Of a DNA stretch of 64,000 nucleotides, positions 54,121 to 64,000 are shown piece by piece. The notes under the pieces are model-generated. The model did not search any database and was not told where the DNA came from. It saw only the letters and a program-made list of their open reading frames with translations. This stretch comes from JAJVID01 sp963743425 (lineage in GTDB: Bacteria; Acidobacteriota; Blastocatellia; RBC074). The first letter of the stretch is position 1. Every line of letters begins with the position of its first letter. The stretch lies in contig CAVUPU010000002.1 in the NCBI GenBank assembly GCA_963743425.1, positions 992,001 through 1,056,000 on the forward strand, given 5' to 3'. The position numbers and the translations under genes are program-made.

Positions 54121-56225
54121 TTACCTGCCCTCGACAATCTCCACTCTCCGGATCAGGTCGCCTCGCTCGATGCGATCAACGACCTCCATCCCGTTGATGA
54201 CCTGCCCGAAGACCGTGTAGCCACCGTCCAGATGCGGCTGTGGCGAGTGCGTGATGAAAAACTGGCTGCCGCCCGTGTCCTTTCCCGAGAGAGCCATCCC
54301 GACCGCGCCGCGAGCATAAGGCCGGGTGTTGATCTCGCAGCGGATCTGAAAGCCGGGGCCGCCCTCGCCGTCGCCGCGCGGATCGCCTCCCTGAATGACG
54401 AAATTCGGCACGACGCGGTGAAAAGTGAGGCCGTTGAAGAAGCCTTTGCGCGCAAGCATGACGAAGCTGTCCACGGTGATCGGCGCGTCTTGCGGAAAGA
54501 GTTCGATCCTGATCCGGCCTTTGGCGGTGTGAATCGTGGCGGTGACTTTCTTGTCGTGTCGCGCGACGACGCGTTGATTGAATGCTTTGCCGTGGCCCGT
54601 TTGAACAACGCCGATGCGGTCGGAGAAATCGCCAGCGCCTATCTGTTTGAGCAGATCAACGGCGTGGCGGCGGACGAGGTGGTCCTGGTCGGCGAGCGCG
54701 GATTTGATCGCTTCGATTGCTCGCGGCGATTTGTATTTGGAGAGCGAACTGAGCGCAGCCAGTTTGGCGTCGTTCTCCGAGTCAGTCCGGCTTTGCTCGA
54801 AGACATTGATCAACGCATCGAAATTTTCATCGCCCTGCAAGTCGCCAAGCAGCCTTGCAACAGTCGCGCGCACGCCAACATCTCGAAGCGACGCCTGCTG
54901 ACGCAAAATGTTCGGCATCCTCGCGGGTTTGAATTTGGCAAGCGCGCGTAGAGTTGCAGGCAGAGCGCGAATATCCAGCTTGCCGTGATCGGATTCAATC
55001 AAAATCAGAGAGAGCAGATTCTGGGCCTGTTCTGTTCCAAGTTCTCCGAGCGTTGATGCGAGGTTAGCGACTTTCCGCCAATCACCCAGCGGCGCCGAAC
55101 CTGCGTCGAAAGACGCAAAAAACTCCTTCTCGCCGAATCTGGCAATGGCTATTTCTACCCCCGGGTTAGTTCCGACGCCGACTACTGTCCTGAGTTGGCG
55201 CAAGAATGGCAACGCGCGTTCATCTTTGAGGGCGCCGAGCGCGGTCGACACTTCGAGCAGCAAATTTATCTGCGGCGCCTGCGCGGGCTGAGTCTTCGGC
55301 CACGGTCCCAACAGTGACTTGCCCAATACCAGCAATGGCTCGACGGCTCGATTGTCGTTAAACGCAGCCAGGGCGCGAATAGTGTTCGCCAGCGCCTGCT
55401 CGCTCTTATCGTTAAGCAGTTTGATCAGCGGCTCGACGGCTCGCGTATCTTTGCTTACGCCCAAGCGCCCGCGCCGCGTTCGCCCGCACGTTCACGTCGC
55501 CGTCGTTCAAGGCTTCAATCAAAGCGGGAACCGCCCGTCAATCGGCAGTCGCAGTCGAGCGAGCGCGTTGGCCGCCTGCGCGCGAATCTCGGCGTCATTC
55601 GACTTCAACTGTCGTGCGAGCGGTTCGATCGAGGCTGGCGACCGGATTCGCATCATCGCGGCGATCGTCAGCGATGTGAGCGGCTTTTGATCGAGAGCGT
55701 CGTTTGGGAATCGGGCAGTTGAGCTATCAATGATTGATTGATCCGCTCAACGGCGGTTTTGCCCAACGCGTCGGCGTTGGCCTGAACGCTGACGATTTTG
55801 CCCAGCGCTTCGACGGCGCGGACGCGTACGGATGATGGCTCTTTCTCCCGCTCGACAACCGCCATCAACGCCGATACGGCTTGCGCATCTTCCATCTCGC
55901 CGAGCGCAAAGGCCGCCATCGCGCGCACCGGCGCGTTACCCTCATGCTCCAACACGGCGACGAGCGCGTCAGTTCCGCGTTTGTCGCCGATGCGGCCGAT
56001 GGCCAGAGCCGCGCGCTCGCGAACCGCCGCGCTGCGATGTTTGAGCAGACCGGTCAATTCATCGCCGTTGAGATTGCGCTCGTCTTCAAGCTGGATGATG
56101 CGCGCGTGAATGTTCAACGGTATGGCTGCGCTCGATTGCTTCCGCGTCTCATCAGCCGATGCGACAACGATAAGCATGATCAGGGAAAGGCAGATGAATA
56201 TCGGCCTGCTTGTTTTCATCAACAA
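54121..56225 (-). pseudogene. secreted HEAT-repeat cyclophilin (peptidyl-prolyl isomerase), frameshifted
   Basis: Begins with a signal peptide (FICLSLIMLIVVASA) at 56225, then HEAT repeats (LTGLLKHRSAAVRERAALAIGRIGDKRGTDAL in parts). The frame breaks three times between about 55475 and 55700: segments QKPLTSLTIAAMMRIRSPASIEPLARQL, AVPALIEALNDGDVNVRANAARAL and then GVSKDTRAVEPLIKLL lie in successive frames. From 55464 on it is open, with more HEAT repeats and a C-terminal cyclophilin domain (DSFVMLARKGFFNGLTFHRVVPNFVIQGGDPRGDG in parts, then GGSQFFITHSPQPHLDGGYTVFG). One ancestral gene of about 700 codons. Three indels in 230 bases suggest decay or a poor-quality patch. Confidence 0.82.
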
Positions 56226-56238
56226 TCATTCTCCAGCC

Positions 56239-56320
56239 GAAAATCACCCACGAAGAAACGAAGAGCACGAAGGTCTTCCTCTATTTCTTCGTGTCCTTCG
56301 TTTCTTCGTGGGTGATTTTC
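56239..56320. repeat. gaaaatcacccacgaag palindrome
   Basis: Arms gaaaatcacccacgaagaaa (from 56239) and tttcttcgtgggtgattttc (to 56320), nearly perfect for over 30 bases, with a short loop (gtcttcctctattt). It lies between the amidohydrolase 3' end and the HEAT gene start, both on the minus strand. The sequence is of a very common type in this genome style. Confidence 0.88.
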
Positions 56321-56473
56321 ATTGCTCTTCAAACTTTTCACTTTTGTTTAGCGGTGGCCGTCGTTCCGCCGCCCGCCTGCGGCGCTTTCTGCGCGGCCTT
56401 CGCCTTCTCGACGATCTGCGCCACGTCTTCCAACAGCTTCTTCGCGTCGTAGACTGATGCCGTCCTTGATCGT

Positions 56474-58003
56474 CTACTTCACTCCGCCGACGCGTTCGAC
56501 CTGACCTGTCTTGTCGTTCAACCGAATCGCGCCCGTGCCGTACAACACTTTCAGATTCGCAATCGGGTTTTCGGGCGCGATGATCAGGTCGGCCAGTTTG
56601 CCCGGTCGGATGACGCCGAATTCCATCGGGCGGCTCTGCTGTTGCGCGAGCAACTCCGCGCCGTTGAAGGTCGCCGAGCGGATCACTTCGAGCGGATGGA
56701 ATCCCGCTTCCTGAAACAGCTCCAGCTCGCGGATGTATTCGAAGCCGTAGGTCTTGTAAATGAAGCCCGAATCCGAGCCGGTGGTCACTCGCCCGCCGCG
56801 ATTCTTGAATTCGTTGACGAAGGCCATCCAGAGCCGGTAATTGTTCTTCCATTCGACCTCGTCCTGCGTCGTCCAGTTAAACCAGTAGGAGCCGTGGGCT
56901 TCACGGCTGGGTTGATAGAACTTCCATAGCGACGGCAGCGTGTAACGGTCGTGCCATTCGGCTCGCATCGCGCGCATCAGGTCGCGGCTGGCTTCGTATA
57001 TCGTGAACGTGGGATCAATCGTGAAGTTGAGCTTGATCAGCTCGTCCATGATCTCGTTCCACTTCTTGCTGCCCGGCGGCGCGGCCTGTTTCCACAATCG
57101 CCCGGCCTGGCCGAAACGATGCTGCTCGTCGTTGTAGTTGTAATCGAGCGGAAAGTCCTGAACTACGCGGTCGGCGAAGAGCGATTCGGGCAGTCCGTAC
57201 CAATGCTCCATCGAACCCATCCCCATCCGCGCGGCCTGAATGACGTTGGTTCGAACGACGCCCGTTTGCGCCATATGCGTGGTCGTGCCCATTTGCAGTT
57301 TCTTCGCTTCATCGAGCAGCGCGCCGATGATCTCGGGGTCGAAGATCGAATCGCCGCCGATGACTTTGAAACCGTCGGCGCCTTTCTGCTTCGCCCAGCG
57401 GACGTATTCGCGCGCAAGCTCCGGCGTGGTGATCTGGCCCTTGTCCCAACCCGCGCCCGGACGGACGTAGACGAAGATGCGCGGCGCGACGATCTGATTC
57501 TTCGCGCTGCGCTCGCGCTCGCTGATCGTCCAATCAACGCCGTTGCCCGAGCCGGGATCGCGAATCGTCGTCACGCCGTGCGCCATCCACAGTTTGTAGA
57601 CGTATTCGGCCGGAGTTCCCTGCGCGACGCCGCCGATGTGCGCGTGGCAATCGACGAAGCCCGGCATCACATACATCCCGCTGGCGTCGATCTCCTTCAC
57701 GCCTTTTTCCGGGCGGTTCGATTCTTTGATCGCGACTTTGGGAAAGCCCACGCTCTTGATCTCTTTGATCCGGTTGTTTTCGATGACGATGTCAACCGGG
57801 CCGATCGGCGGAGCGCCTGCGCCGTCAATCATCGTCGCGCCGCGAATGACCAGCCGTTCGAACGGCCCTTCGCCTTCGCCAGCTTTCCGGTTCGGGCCAG
57901 GTTCGACTGAACGTTGAGGTGGTTGAGTCTGCGCGAAGATGACAACGCAACCGAAAGTAAATAACAGAACCACAAACCACGATTTGGACGCGAGACGTGA
58001 CAT
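56474..58003 (-). CDS. secreted amidohydrolase with interrupted C-terminus
   Basis: 509 residues from ATG 58003 (AGGAGA upstream) with a signal peptide (SWFVVLLFTFGCVVIFAQ). Amidohydrolase barrel: metal motif GFVDCHAHIGG, HMAQTG, HWYG region, and Asp in VTTGSDSGF, then PGKLADLIIAPENPIANL. It stops at TAG just after QVERVGGVK. Relatives continue with YTIKDGIVYDAKKLL; here TIKDGI follows the TAG in frame and, after a one-base insertion, VYDAKKLLEDV...KAPQAGGG and a stop at 56338-56340. So about 45 terminal residues are lost. The catalytic domain seems complete. Likely a secreted cyclic amide or peptide hydrolase. Confidence 0.86.
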   Translation of the reverse strand: MSRLASKSWFVVLLFTFGCVVIFAQTQPPQRSVEPGPNRKAGEGEGPFERLVIRGATMIDGAGAPPIGPVDIVIENNRIKEIKSVGFPKVAIKESNRPEKGVKEIDASGMYVMPGFVDCHAHIGGVAQGTPAEYVYKLWMAHGVTTIRDPGSGNGVDWTISERERSAKNQIVAPRIFVYVRPGAGWDKGQITTPELAREYVRWAKQKGADGFKVIGGDSIFDPEIIGALLDEAKKLQMGTTTHMAQTGVVRTNVIQAARMGMGSMEHWYGLPESLFADRVVQDFPLDYNYNDEQHRFGQAGRLWKQAAPPGSKKWNEIMDELIKLNFTIDPTFTIYEASRDLMRAMRAEWHDRYTLPSLWKFYQPSREAHGSYWFNWTTQDEVEWKNNYRLWMAFVNEFKNRGGRVTTGSDSGFIYKTYGFEYIRELELFQEAGFHPLEVIRSATFNGAELLAQQQSRPMEFGVIRPGKLADLIIAPENPIANLKVLYGTGAIRLNDKTGQVERVGGVK

Positions 58004-58111
58004 AGCCGTTCTCCTCTTGAAACTGGTTGTTGATTTAACTGCGCGGATGGCGGGCAAAGAATGACCTCTTTCGCTCCGGTAAGCAAGGGGCACGAAGCGC
58101 CACATTGGGTC

Positions 58112-58142
58112 TTAAAGATGCCACGGGCTTGCCCGTGGTATC
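58112..58142. repeat. short gatgccacgggcttgcccgtgg hairpin
   Basis: gatgccacgggcttgcccgtggtatc is a compact hairpin (ccacggg/cccgtgg) sharing its sequence with the ends of the large element at 28.1-28.4 kb and the copy near 48.95 kb. It lies in the divergent gap between the amidohydrolase and the sigma factor. Confidence 0.8.
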
Positions 58143-58262
58143 CAGGGCGTCCGCACAGGTGGGAAAATTCCCTCTCTCGCGCCGTATCTTTTGTCGCCCC
58201 TGTGGTAATAAGTTAATGAAGGCTCCGATGACTTACAATTCGGGCGAGGTTCATCCAGACAT

Positions 58263-58850
58263 ATGACTGACGAACGATTGCTTGAACAGGCGGCATCCGG
58301 CGACGAGACAGCGTTCGCGGTGATTTACGAACGCCACCGCGGTCTGGTCTTTCGCTTCGCTTACCGCCTGTCGCAATCGAGAGAGATGGCCGAAGAGATC
58401 ACTCACGATTGTTTCCTGAGTCTGATCAAGGAGCCTCAACGATTCAAGACCCAGGAGCAAAGGGCTTCATTGAGGACTTACCTTTGCGCGGCGGCTCGCA
58501 ATCTGGCCTTCAAACGTTTGCGACGAGCCGGCGCCGAGACGGTAATTGACGACCTTTCGGAGCAACTGCCGGCGGCAGAGTCACAAGGGCCATTGCGATT
58601 ACTGCTCGACGCCGAAGCTTCCGAGGCCGTCCGCAAGGCCATCGGCGAATTGCCGACGCTGCAACGTGAGGCCTTGATCCTGTTTGAATACGAAGAATTG
58701 TCATTGGCTGAAATCGCCGAAGTTGCCGGCGCGGACGTCGGCACGGTGAAATCGCGGCTCCATCAAGCCAGGCAGCGTTTGCGAATACTGCTCGCGCCCT
58801 ACTTCAAGGAGGGCGCGGATATTAATAATGTAGAAAGATGTCGCATATGA
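58263..58850 (+). CDS. ECF-type RNA polymerase sigma factor
   Basis: 195 residues. Region 2 (ETAFAVIYERHRGLVFRFAYRLSQSREMAEEITHDCFLSL in parts) and region 4 (LQREALILFEYEELSLAEIAEVAGADVGTVKSRLHQARQRL in parts) are complete. The stop overlaps the start of the next gene, a probable anti-sigma factor, so the pair is coupled. Target promoters cannot be named. Confidence 0.93.
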   Translation: MTDERLLEQAASGDETAFAVIYERHRGLVFRFAYRLSQSREMAEEITHDCFLSLIKEPQRFKTQEQRASLRTYLCAAARNLAFKRLRRAGAETVIDDLSEQLPAAESQGPLRLLLDAEASEAVRKAIGELPTLQREALILFEYEELSLAEIAEVAGADVGTVKSRLHQARQRLRILLAPYFKEGADINNVERCRI

Positions 58851-59359
58851 ATTACGTAGAAGAGAATTCTCCGGATCAGAATCCAAAGCAGGCCGATGAG
58901 GTCGTAGAAGACAGGGAGCTGAAAAATCTACTCAGCGAGTGGAGAACCCCTGAGGTCACAAGCTCTCTTGACCAACGCATACTCATAGCATATCGGCGCC
59001 AATTTCTTCACAGACCGTGGTGGAGACGATGGCTTACGGGATCGATCAGCTTGCCTGTGCCGGTGGCGGCGACAGCCGCGCTGTTGTTGTGCGCAACGTC
59101 TTACCTGGCGATGCGCAAGGAGGCGAGCTATACCCTTGAAGTTCCGCCAACAACCGCTTCGGTAAAGTTCGTTGAAGTTCCAGTTACCGTGGTTCAGGAG
59201 AAAATCGTGACACACGTCGTGTACAAGAAATCAGACGCGCAAAAAGCCAAAGAGGGCCCGGCGCCCATTTCCCCTCCCCCTCGAATCGACCTGGCGGATT
59301 TTCGCCCCGTCAACGAAATCAAAATCATTGTCGGTCATGGAGGTAACAATGCGAAATAG
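58838..59359 (+). CDS. probable anti-sigma factor, single-pass membrane protein
   Basis: 173 residues; the start is ATG 58838 or, less likely, 58847. A cytoplasmic N-terminus (DRELKNLLSEWRTPEVTSSLDQRILIAYRRQF in parts) resembles the short anti-sigma helices of this group, followed by one membrane segment (VPVAATAALLLCATSYLAM) and a periplasmic tail with Pro-rich end. There is no zinc HxxxCxxC motif. The call rests mainly on overlap with the sigma gene. Confidence 0.75.
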   Translation: MSHMNYVEENSPDQNPKQADEVVEDRELKNLLSEWRTPEVTSSLDQRILIAYRRQFLHRPWWRRWLTGSISLPVPVAATAALLLCATSYLAMRKEASYTLEVPPTTASVKFVEVPVTVVQEKIVTHVVYKKSDAQKAKEGPAPISPPPRIDLADFRPVNEIKIIVGHGGNNAK

Positions 59360-60341
59360 AATCTACTTGCTGCTCGCAGCTCTATTGCTGTGTTCGATTC
59401 GATTGCAGGCCCAGACTGTAGGGGATCAGGCGAGAGAATACCTGACGAAGTTGAATAAACGACAGGTAAATGGCATTGAGGTGACTTTCTCGTCATTTAC
59501 CGAGGGACGCGCGACGGCGGAGGGGATCATCCGCATGCTATTTCCCGATCCGGACGATAAGAATGCAATTGGGTGCATACTGATCAATCCCTCGACCGGA
59601 AAGATTATCCCCTATCTACTGGCCGTCGAGCGGCTGCCGGAGCCCACAAAACTGAAGATCACAATTAAGCCCGCGCGGGATGATTCCTCCGATAAGATGG
59701 ACGCGGCCAAAGCGTCAAAATTGTTGGAGACGATATGGCCAACTAAACGCGGTTATACTCTTACGTCTCCACCGAGTTACTCTGAACCAATTGTGATCAA
59801 CATCACGGACGTGATCAAAATCCCGCTGTGGGTCAACGCGGGGACGGAATGGGGGGTGATCGGAGACCAGATTCGTTTTGCCATTGCCAAAGACCCGCCG
59901 CCGGAACCTGCGAAGGATTTCACGCTCGACGATGTGAAGTTCAAGTTCGCCGGCTTTCGTTTGATCATCAACGGCGAGGCGCGAAGCGGCGAGGGTAAGG
60001 ATCTCGATCTCGAAGGGCCGCTTCCCTCTTTCTTTGTGCCAGGGAAAGGGGTTTTCATTCTCTCAATCAGGCCGCGCGAAGGTCACAATTTTCAGAAGAT
60101 CGGCGTGGCCGAAGGAAACAAGATCAGCTTCAGCTATGGCGGCGATAAGTACGAATGGGTGAGCCGTGAACCGGTGATCGCTCAAGGCGGCAGATTGAAT
60201 ATATGGGTATTGATTGACACTGACTCCCAGCCGCTGCCTGAGATGGTAGAAGTTTACAAACTGCTCAGTAAGGGGAATTGCTGCGTGTTTCATAATTTCA
60301 AGTTAGACAACCTTCCAAAACATCCTCCCTCCAAGAAATGA
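59349..60341 (+). CDS. secreted protein of unknown function in ECF operon
   Basis: 330 residues from ATG 59349, which has GGAGG seven bases upstream and overlaps the anti-sigma gene end. Signal peptide NRIYLLLAALLLCSIRLQAQ. The mature part starts QTVGDQAREYLTKLNKRQVNGIEV and is strand-rich; no family recognised. The C-terminus has a CC pair in KGNCCVFHNF. As third gene of the sigma operon, it may be the periplasmic signal receiver or an envelope protein under the sigma's control. Confidence 0.8.
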   Translation: MRNRIYLLLAALLLCSIRLQAQTVGDQAREYLTKLNKRQVNGIEVTFSSFTEGRATAEGIIRMLFPDPDDKNAIGCILINPSTGKIIPYLLAVERLPEPTKLKITIKPARDDSSDKMDAAKASKLLETIWPTKRGYTLTSPPSYSEPIVINITDVIKIPLWVNAGTEWGVIGDQIRFAIAKDPPPEPAKDFTLDDVKFKFAGFRLIINGEARSGEGKDLDLEGPLPSFFVPGKGVFILSIRPREGHNFQKIGVAEGNKISFSYGGDKYEWVSREPVIAQGGRLNIWVLIDTDSQPLPEMVEVYKLLSKGNCCVFHNFKLDNLPKHPPSKK

Positions 60342-60438
60342 TAATTAAGGCCATTTACAATGAGGAAATGAGCACACCGAAAACGGTTCCAATAACCTTG
60401 CAATCCACGCTTTGACTTGCCATCATCTCGCCGCATTT

Positions 60439-60496
60439 CGCTGAGAACACGCGCCAAGGCGTTCGCGTTCTCAGCGACACTTCTTTTGTTTTTCTA
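60439..60496 (+). terminator. intrinsic terminator of the ECF operon
   Basis: Stem CGCTGAGAAC (60439-60448) pairs with GTTCTCAGCG (60467-60476), with further pairing in the loop, followed closely by a T-rich run (acacttcttttgttttt). It lies about 100 bases after the operon's last stop. Confidence 0.75.
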
Positions 60497-60562
60497 GACA
60501 ATCAATTTCTTGAACATCGTTTTAAGAGCGATTTCGTAGCTCGCTTACTTGCGGAGGCTGCA

Positions 60563-61228
60563 ATGGAGATCATCTCTCGCAAAACCACGGGCAGGGTCTA
60601 CGACGCCGTGATCGTCGGCTCAGGCGCGGCGGGCGGGATGACCGCTTACGTGATGGCCAACGCCGGAATGAACGTGCTCGTACTCGAAGCTGGGCCGAAG
60701 CTCGATCTGTACAACGATTTCAAAACGCACGCGTGGCCTTACGAAGAGAAATATCGCGGACGCATCTCGCCGCGGGACGCTCACAATTACAAATACGGTT
60801 TCGCAGACGGCTATACGACGCACATCTATGCGCGTCTGGATGAAAACCCCTACTCGACGCCCGAAGGCAAGCCTTTCGATTGGGTGCGAGCCCGCGCGGT
60901 CGGCGGACGCACGCTGGTCTGGGGCCGCGTCTCGCTTCGGCTGAGCGATTACGATTTCAAAGCCGCCACGCACGACGGATATGGCGACGACTGGCCGATC
61001 TCTTACGCCGACATCAAGCCCTTCTACGACCGCGTTGACCAGTTGATCGGCGTGATGGGCACGAAAGAGGGACTGCCGCAGTTGCCCGACGGTATATTTC
61101 AAAAGCCGCAGCCGATGTTGTGCGGCGAGACGCTCTTGAAGCGCGGCGTCGAAAAGTCCGGGCGGCGTTTGATCCCGACGCGCGCCAGCGAATACGCCGT
61201 CGAACAACTCAAACGAGGAGAACTTTGA
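60563..61228 (+). CDS. GMC-type oxidoreductase with internal deletion
   Basis: 221 residues. The N-terminus is a proper GMC flavoenzyme: YDAVIVGSGAAGGMTAYVMANAGMNVLVLEAG, FDWVRARAVGGRTLVWGR, WPISYADIKPFYDRVDQLIGV (in parts). After RRLIPTR the sequence becomes ASEYAVEQLKRGEL and stops; that is the usual last helix of the family (…DYLVDQLRRG..). About 340 residues, including the catalytic His region, are missing, with the frame kept. The enzyme cannot oxidise its sugar or alcohol substrate. It is followed at once by palindrome copy 3. Deletion in the genome or collapse in assembly. Confidence 0.8.
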   Translation: MEIISRKTTGRVYDAVIVGSGAAGGMTAYVMANAGMNVLVLEAGPKLDLYNDFKTHAWPYEEKYRGRISPRDAHNYKYGFADGYTTHIYARLDENPYSTPEGKPFDWVRARAVGGRTLVWGRVSLRLSDYDFKAATHDGYGDDWPISYADIKPFYDRVDQLIGVMGTKEGLPQLPDGIFQKPQPMLCGETLLKRGVEKSGRRLIPTRASEYAVEQLKRGEL

Positions 61229-61312
61229 GTCAGTACCGCGAGCGGTAGCGAGCGCGGCTCCATCAACAGGCCGTTTGCGGAGGCTACGCTCGCTACCGCT
61301 CGCGATACTGAC
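61229..61312. repeat. palindromic element, CGAGCGGTAGCGAGCG family, copy 3
   Basis: Arms 61229-61254 (gtcagtaccgcgagcggtag...) and 61287-61312 match at all but one base, loop 32 bases. It begins directly after the GMC stop codon. Confidence 0.92.
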
Positions 61313-61326
61313 CTGACATCAATCCT

Positions 61327-62163
<837 letters not shown>

Positions 62164-62173
62164 AGTTCGTAGC

Positions 62174-62250
62174 GCATTGTAGGGGCGGGTATTCCCCGCC
62201 CAAGCGCCTCGGTAAAGGACACGGGCGGGGAATACCCGCCCCTACAATGC
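62174..62250. repeat. 28-bp perfect inverted repeat
   Basis: Arms 62174-62201 (gcattgtaggggcgggtatt...) and 62223-62250 are exact reverse complements. It lies between the dehydratase and the dehydrogenase genes of one presumed operon, with the ribosome site of the latter after it. Confidence 0.92.
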
Positions 62251-62277
62251 TGCTGCAGTTAATAGGCGGAGCTACAG

Positions 62278-63867
62278 ATGGAACTACACGGCAAAAACAT
62301 CATCGCAGGCAAAACAGTTGAAGTCGGCGGAAAGACGTTTCAGGCGTTCGCCCCGGCTTCGGGCAAATCAATCGAGCCCCAATTTGAAGGGGCCACGGCC
62401 GATCAGGTCAACCAGGCGCTGGAAGCGGCTGAATCGGCGTTTCACGAATATCGCCAGTTCCCACCGGAGCGGCGCGCGAGTTTTCTCGAAAAGATCGCGG
62501 ATGAAATCCTCGCGCTCGGCGACGCGTTGATCGAACGCGCCCACGCGGAAACCGGCTTGCTGAAAGACCGTTTGGCGGGCGAGCGCGGGCGCACAGTCAA
62601 TCAATTGCGGATGTTCGCCGATCTGATACGCGAAGGCTCGTGGGTTGATGCGCGCATTGACCGCGCGATTCCCGACCGCCAGCCTTTGCCGAAACCCGAT
62701 CTTCGACGAATGCTCATCCCCATCGGCCCCGTGGTCGTCTTTCGGCGCGAGCAATTTTCCGCTGGCGTTTTCGGTCGCGGGCGGCGACACGGCTTCGGCG
62801 CTGGCGGCGGGTTGTCCGGTCGTGGTGAAAGCGCATCACGCGCATCCCGGAACCTCTGAGATGGTGGCGCGCGCGATCGTGAAGGCCGTTGCGGAGGCGG
62901 AAATGCCCGCGGGCGTGTTCTCGCTGCTTTACGGCGCGGGTCACGAGGTCGGCATCGGGTTGGTCAAACATCCGTTGACGCGGGCGGTCGGCTTCACCGG
63001 TTCGCTGCGCGGCGGACGCGCGCTGTTCGATGCCGCCGCAAGCCGCCCCGATCCGATTCCGGTTTACGCCGAGATGGGCAGCGTCAATCCCGTTTTCATC
63101 CTGCCCGGAGCTTTGCGCGATCGCGCGGAAGCGATCGCCGAAGGATTGAAGAATTCGGTACGCTCGGCGTGGGCCAGTTCTGCACCTGCCCCGGTCTGGC
63201 CGTCGGGATGCTCGATGAAAACTTCGCGCGGTTCGCCGATAAACTCGGGGGTTTGATAGCCAGCGCGCAGCCCGGAACGATGCTCTATCCCGGCATTCTG
63301 CAAGGTTACGAAGCGAGCGTGAAGAGACTCAGCGACATCGAAGGATTGCAAACAACCCAATCGCGGATCGAGTCTGACGCCGCGAAGACCGAAGCGCGCC
63401 CCGCCGTCTTCGCCACGAACGCGCGGACTTTTATGCGCCATCACGAATTGAGCGAAGAAGTCTTCGGCCCTTCAACGGTCGTCGTCAGTTGCGATTCGCG
63501 CGAAGAAATGGAACGCATCGCGCGCAACCTGGAAGGCCACCTGACCGCCACGATTCACGGCACGGCTGAAGATTTGCGCGATTACGACTGGCTGGTTTCG
63601 ATCCTCGAAAACAAGGCCGGAAGATTGATCTTCAACGGTTACCCGACGGGCGTCGAAGTCTGCGCCTCGATGCATCACGGCGGGCCGTATCCCGCGATGA
63701 CCGACTATCGTTCAACGTCGGTGGGCACGGCGGCGATCTATCGCTTCACGCGCCCGGTCTGCTATCAGAGCTTTCCGCAGGAGGCTTTGCCGGTTGAGTT
63801 GCGCAACGTGAATCAACGCGGCATCTGGCGGTTGGTTGATAATCAATTGACGAAGGAAGATTGCTGA
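62278..63867 (+). pseudogene. alpha-ketoglutaric semialdehyde-type aldehyde dehydrogenase, two frameshifts
   Basis: Three frames join into one full enzyme of about 525 residues: MELHGKNIIAGKTVEVGGKT to LIPIGPVVVF; then GASNFPLAFSVAGGDTASALA, ELGAMGSVNP-like YAEMGSVNPVFILPG; then TLGVGQFCTCPGLAVG with the catalytic Cys and GYPTGVEVCASMHHGGPYPA. Breaks are at about 62740 (one extra T in TTT) and 63157 (one base lost). Both are small indels next to short homopolymers, so assembly error is likely. The enzyme would oxidise 2-ketoglutarate semialdehyde to 2-ketoglutarate with NAD(P), following the dehydratase upstream. Confidence 0.85.
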
Positions 63868-63870
63868 ATG

Positions 63871-63945
63871 GTAGGGGCAGACCTGTGTGTCTGTCCCGGT
63901 CATCGCGTGTAGACCCAATCCGGGGCAGACACACATCGAGGCTCA
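63871..63945. repeat. imperfect palindrome ggggcagac type
   Basis: gtaggggcagacctgtgtgtctgtccc is followed by ggggcagacacacatcgaggc; the parts gacctgtgtgtctg and cagacacaca pair imperfectly. It lies directly after the dehydrogenase stop. The remaining 55 bases to the window end hold no complete gene. Confidence 0.7.
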
Positions 63946-64000
63946 TGCTTTCAATCCCTCTTCTTCATCAGCCTTCGTAAACCACCATGCCCAGGCGATC

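Overview
The window looks like a chromosomal stretch of a GC-rich, Gram-negative, soil-type bacterium, most likely an acidobacterium of the Blastocatellia type. I infer this from gene style (zinc-ribbon proteins with a shared C-terminal motif, tricorn-like proteases, Tat-type sugar isomerases, DUF4328 and DUF5678 proteins, two EgtB-type genes) and from many short intergenic palindromes. No search was run, so taxonomy is inference.

Layout. 1-1.8 kb: ABC ATPase whose frame runs on into an FtsX/MacB-type permease. 1.9-9.3 kb: L,D-transpeptidase, a broken VapBC pair, and a cluster of two subtilases, two free-standing prodomain-like proteins and an esterase. 9.4-16.3 kb: tricorn protease remnants, three zinc-ribbon membrane proteins, two TIM-barrel sugar isomerase-like proteins and a class V aminotransferase. 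16.6-24.5 kb: a four-gene signalling operon behind a near-consensus sigma-54 promoter (membrane coiled-coil protein, FIST-GAF-histidine kinase, receiver-HATPase protein, sigma-54 activator). 24.4-32.8 kb: a decayed type I restriction-modification locus with small genes wedged between the hsd genes. 32.9-39.3 kb: a selenium/ergothioneine cluster (senB, senA, egtB, a flavin disulfide reductase, selD). 39.4-44.1 kb: recA with an intein, a zinc-ribbon TPR protein and a thiolase. 44.3-53.0 kb: tRNA-Cys, then a second type I system with an embedded VapBC pair and a DUF45 metallopeptidase. 53.0-64.0 kb: an orphan ABC ATPase, a HEAT-cyclophilin gene, an amidohydrolase, an ECF sigma operon with terminator, and a sugar-acid oxidation group (GMC remnant, FAH-fold dehydratase, ketoglutarate semialdehyde dehydrogenase).

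How the genes work together. SelD would supply selenophosphate, SenB would make a selenosugar from it, and SenA would join that to hercynine; EgtB beside it is the sulfur counterpart. SelD itself carries an in-frame UGA at its catalytic position followed by a SECIS-like hairpin, so it is very probably a selenoprotein whose start is missed if UGA is read as a stop. The sigma-54 operon encodes a complete sensor-to-activator chain under a promoter of the type its own activator serves, which suggests self-amplification.

Two themes recur. First, many genes are damaged: single-base frameshifts or stop codons (hsdM1, hsdS1, senB, a subtilase, the HEAT gene, the amidohydrolase tail, the aldehyde dehydrogenase) and large internal deletions that keep both gene ends (tricorn, GMC, PIN toxin). 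Some may be assembly errors. Second, about twenty palindromic elements lie between genes, at gene ends and even inside genes; one family with CGAGCGGTAGCGAGCG-type arms occurs three times.
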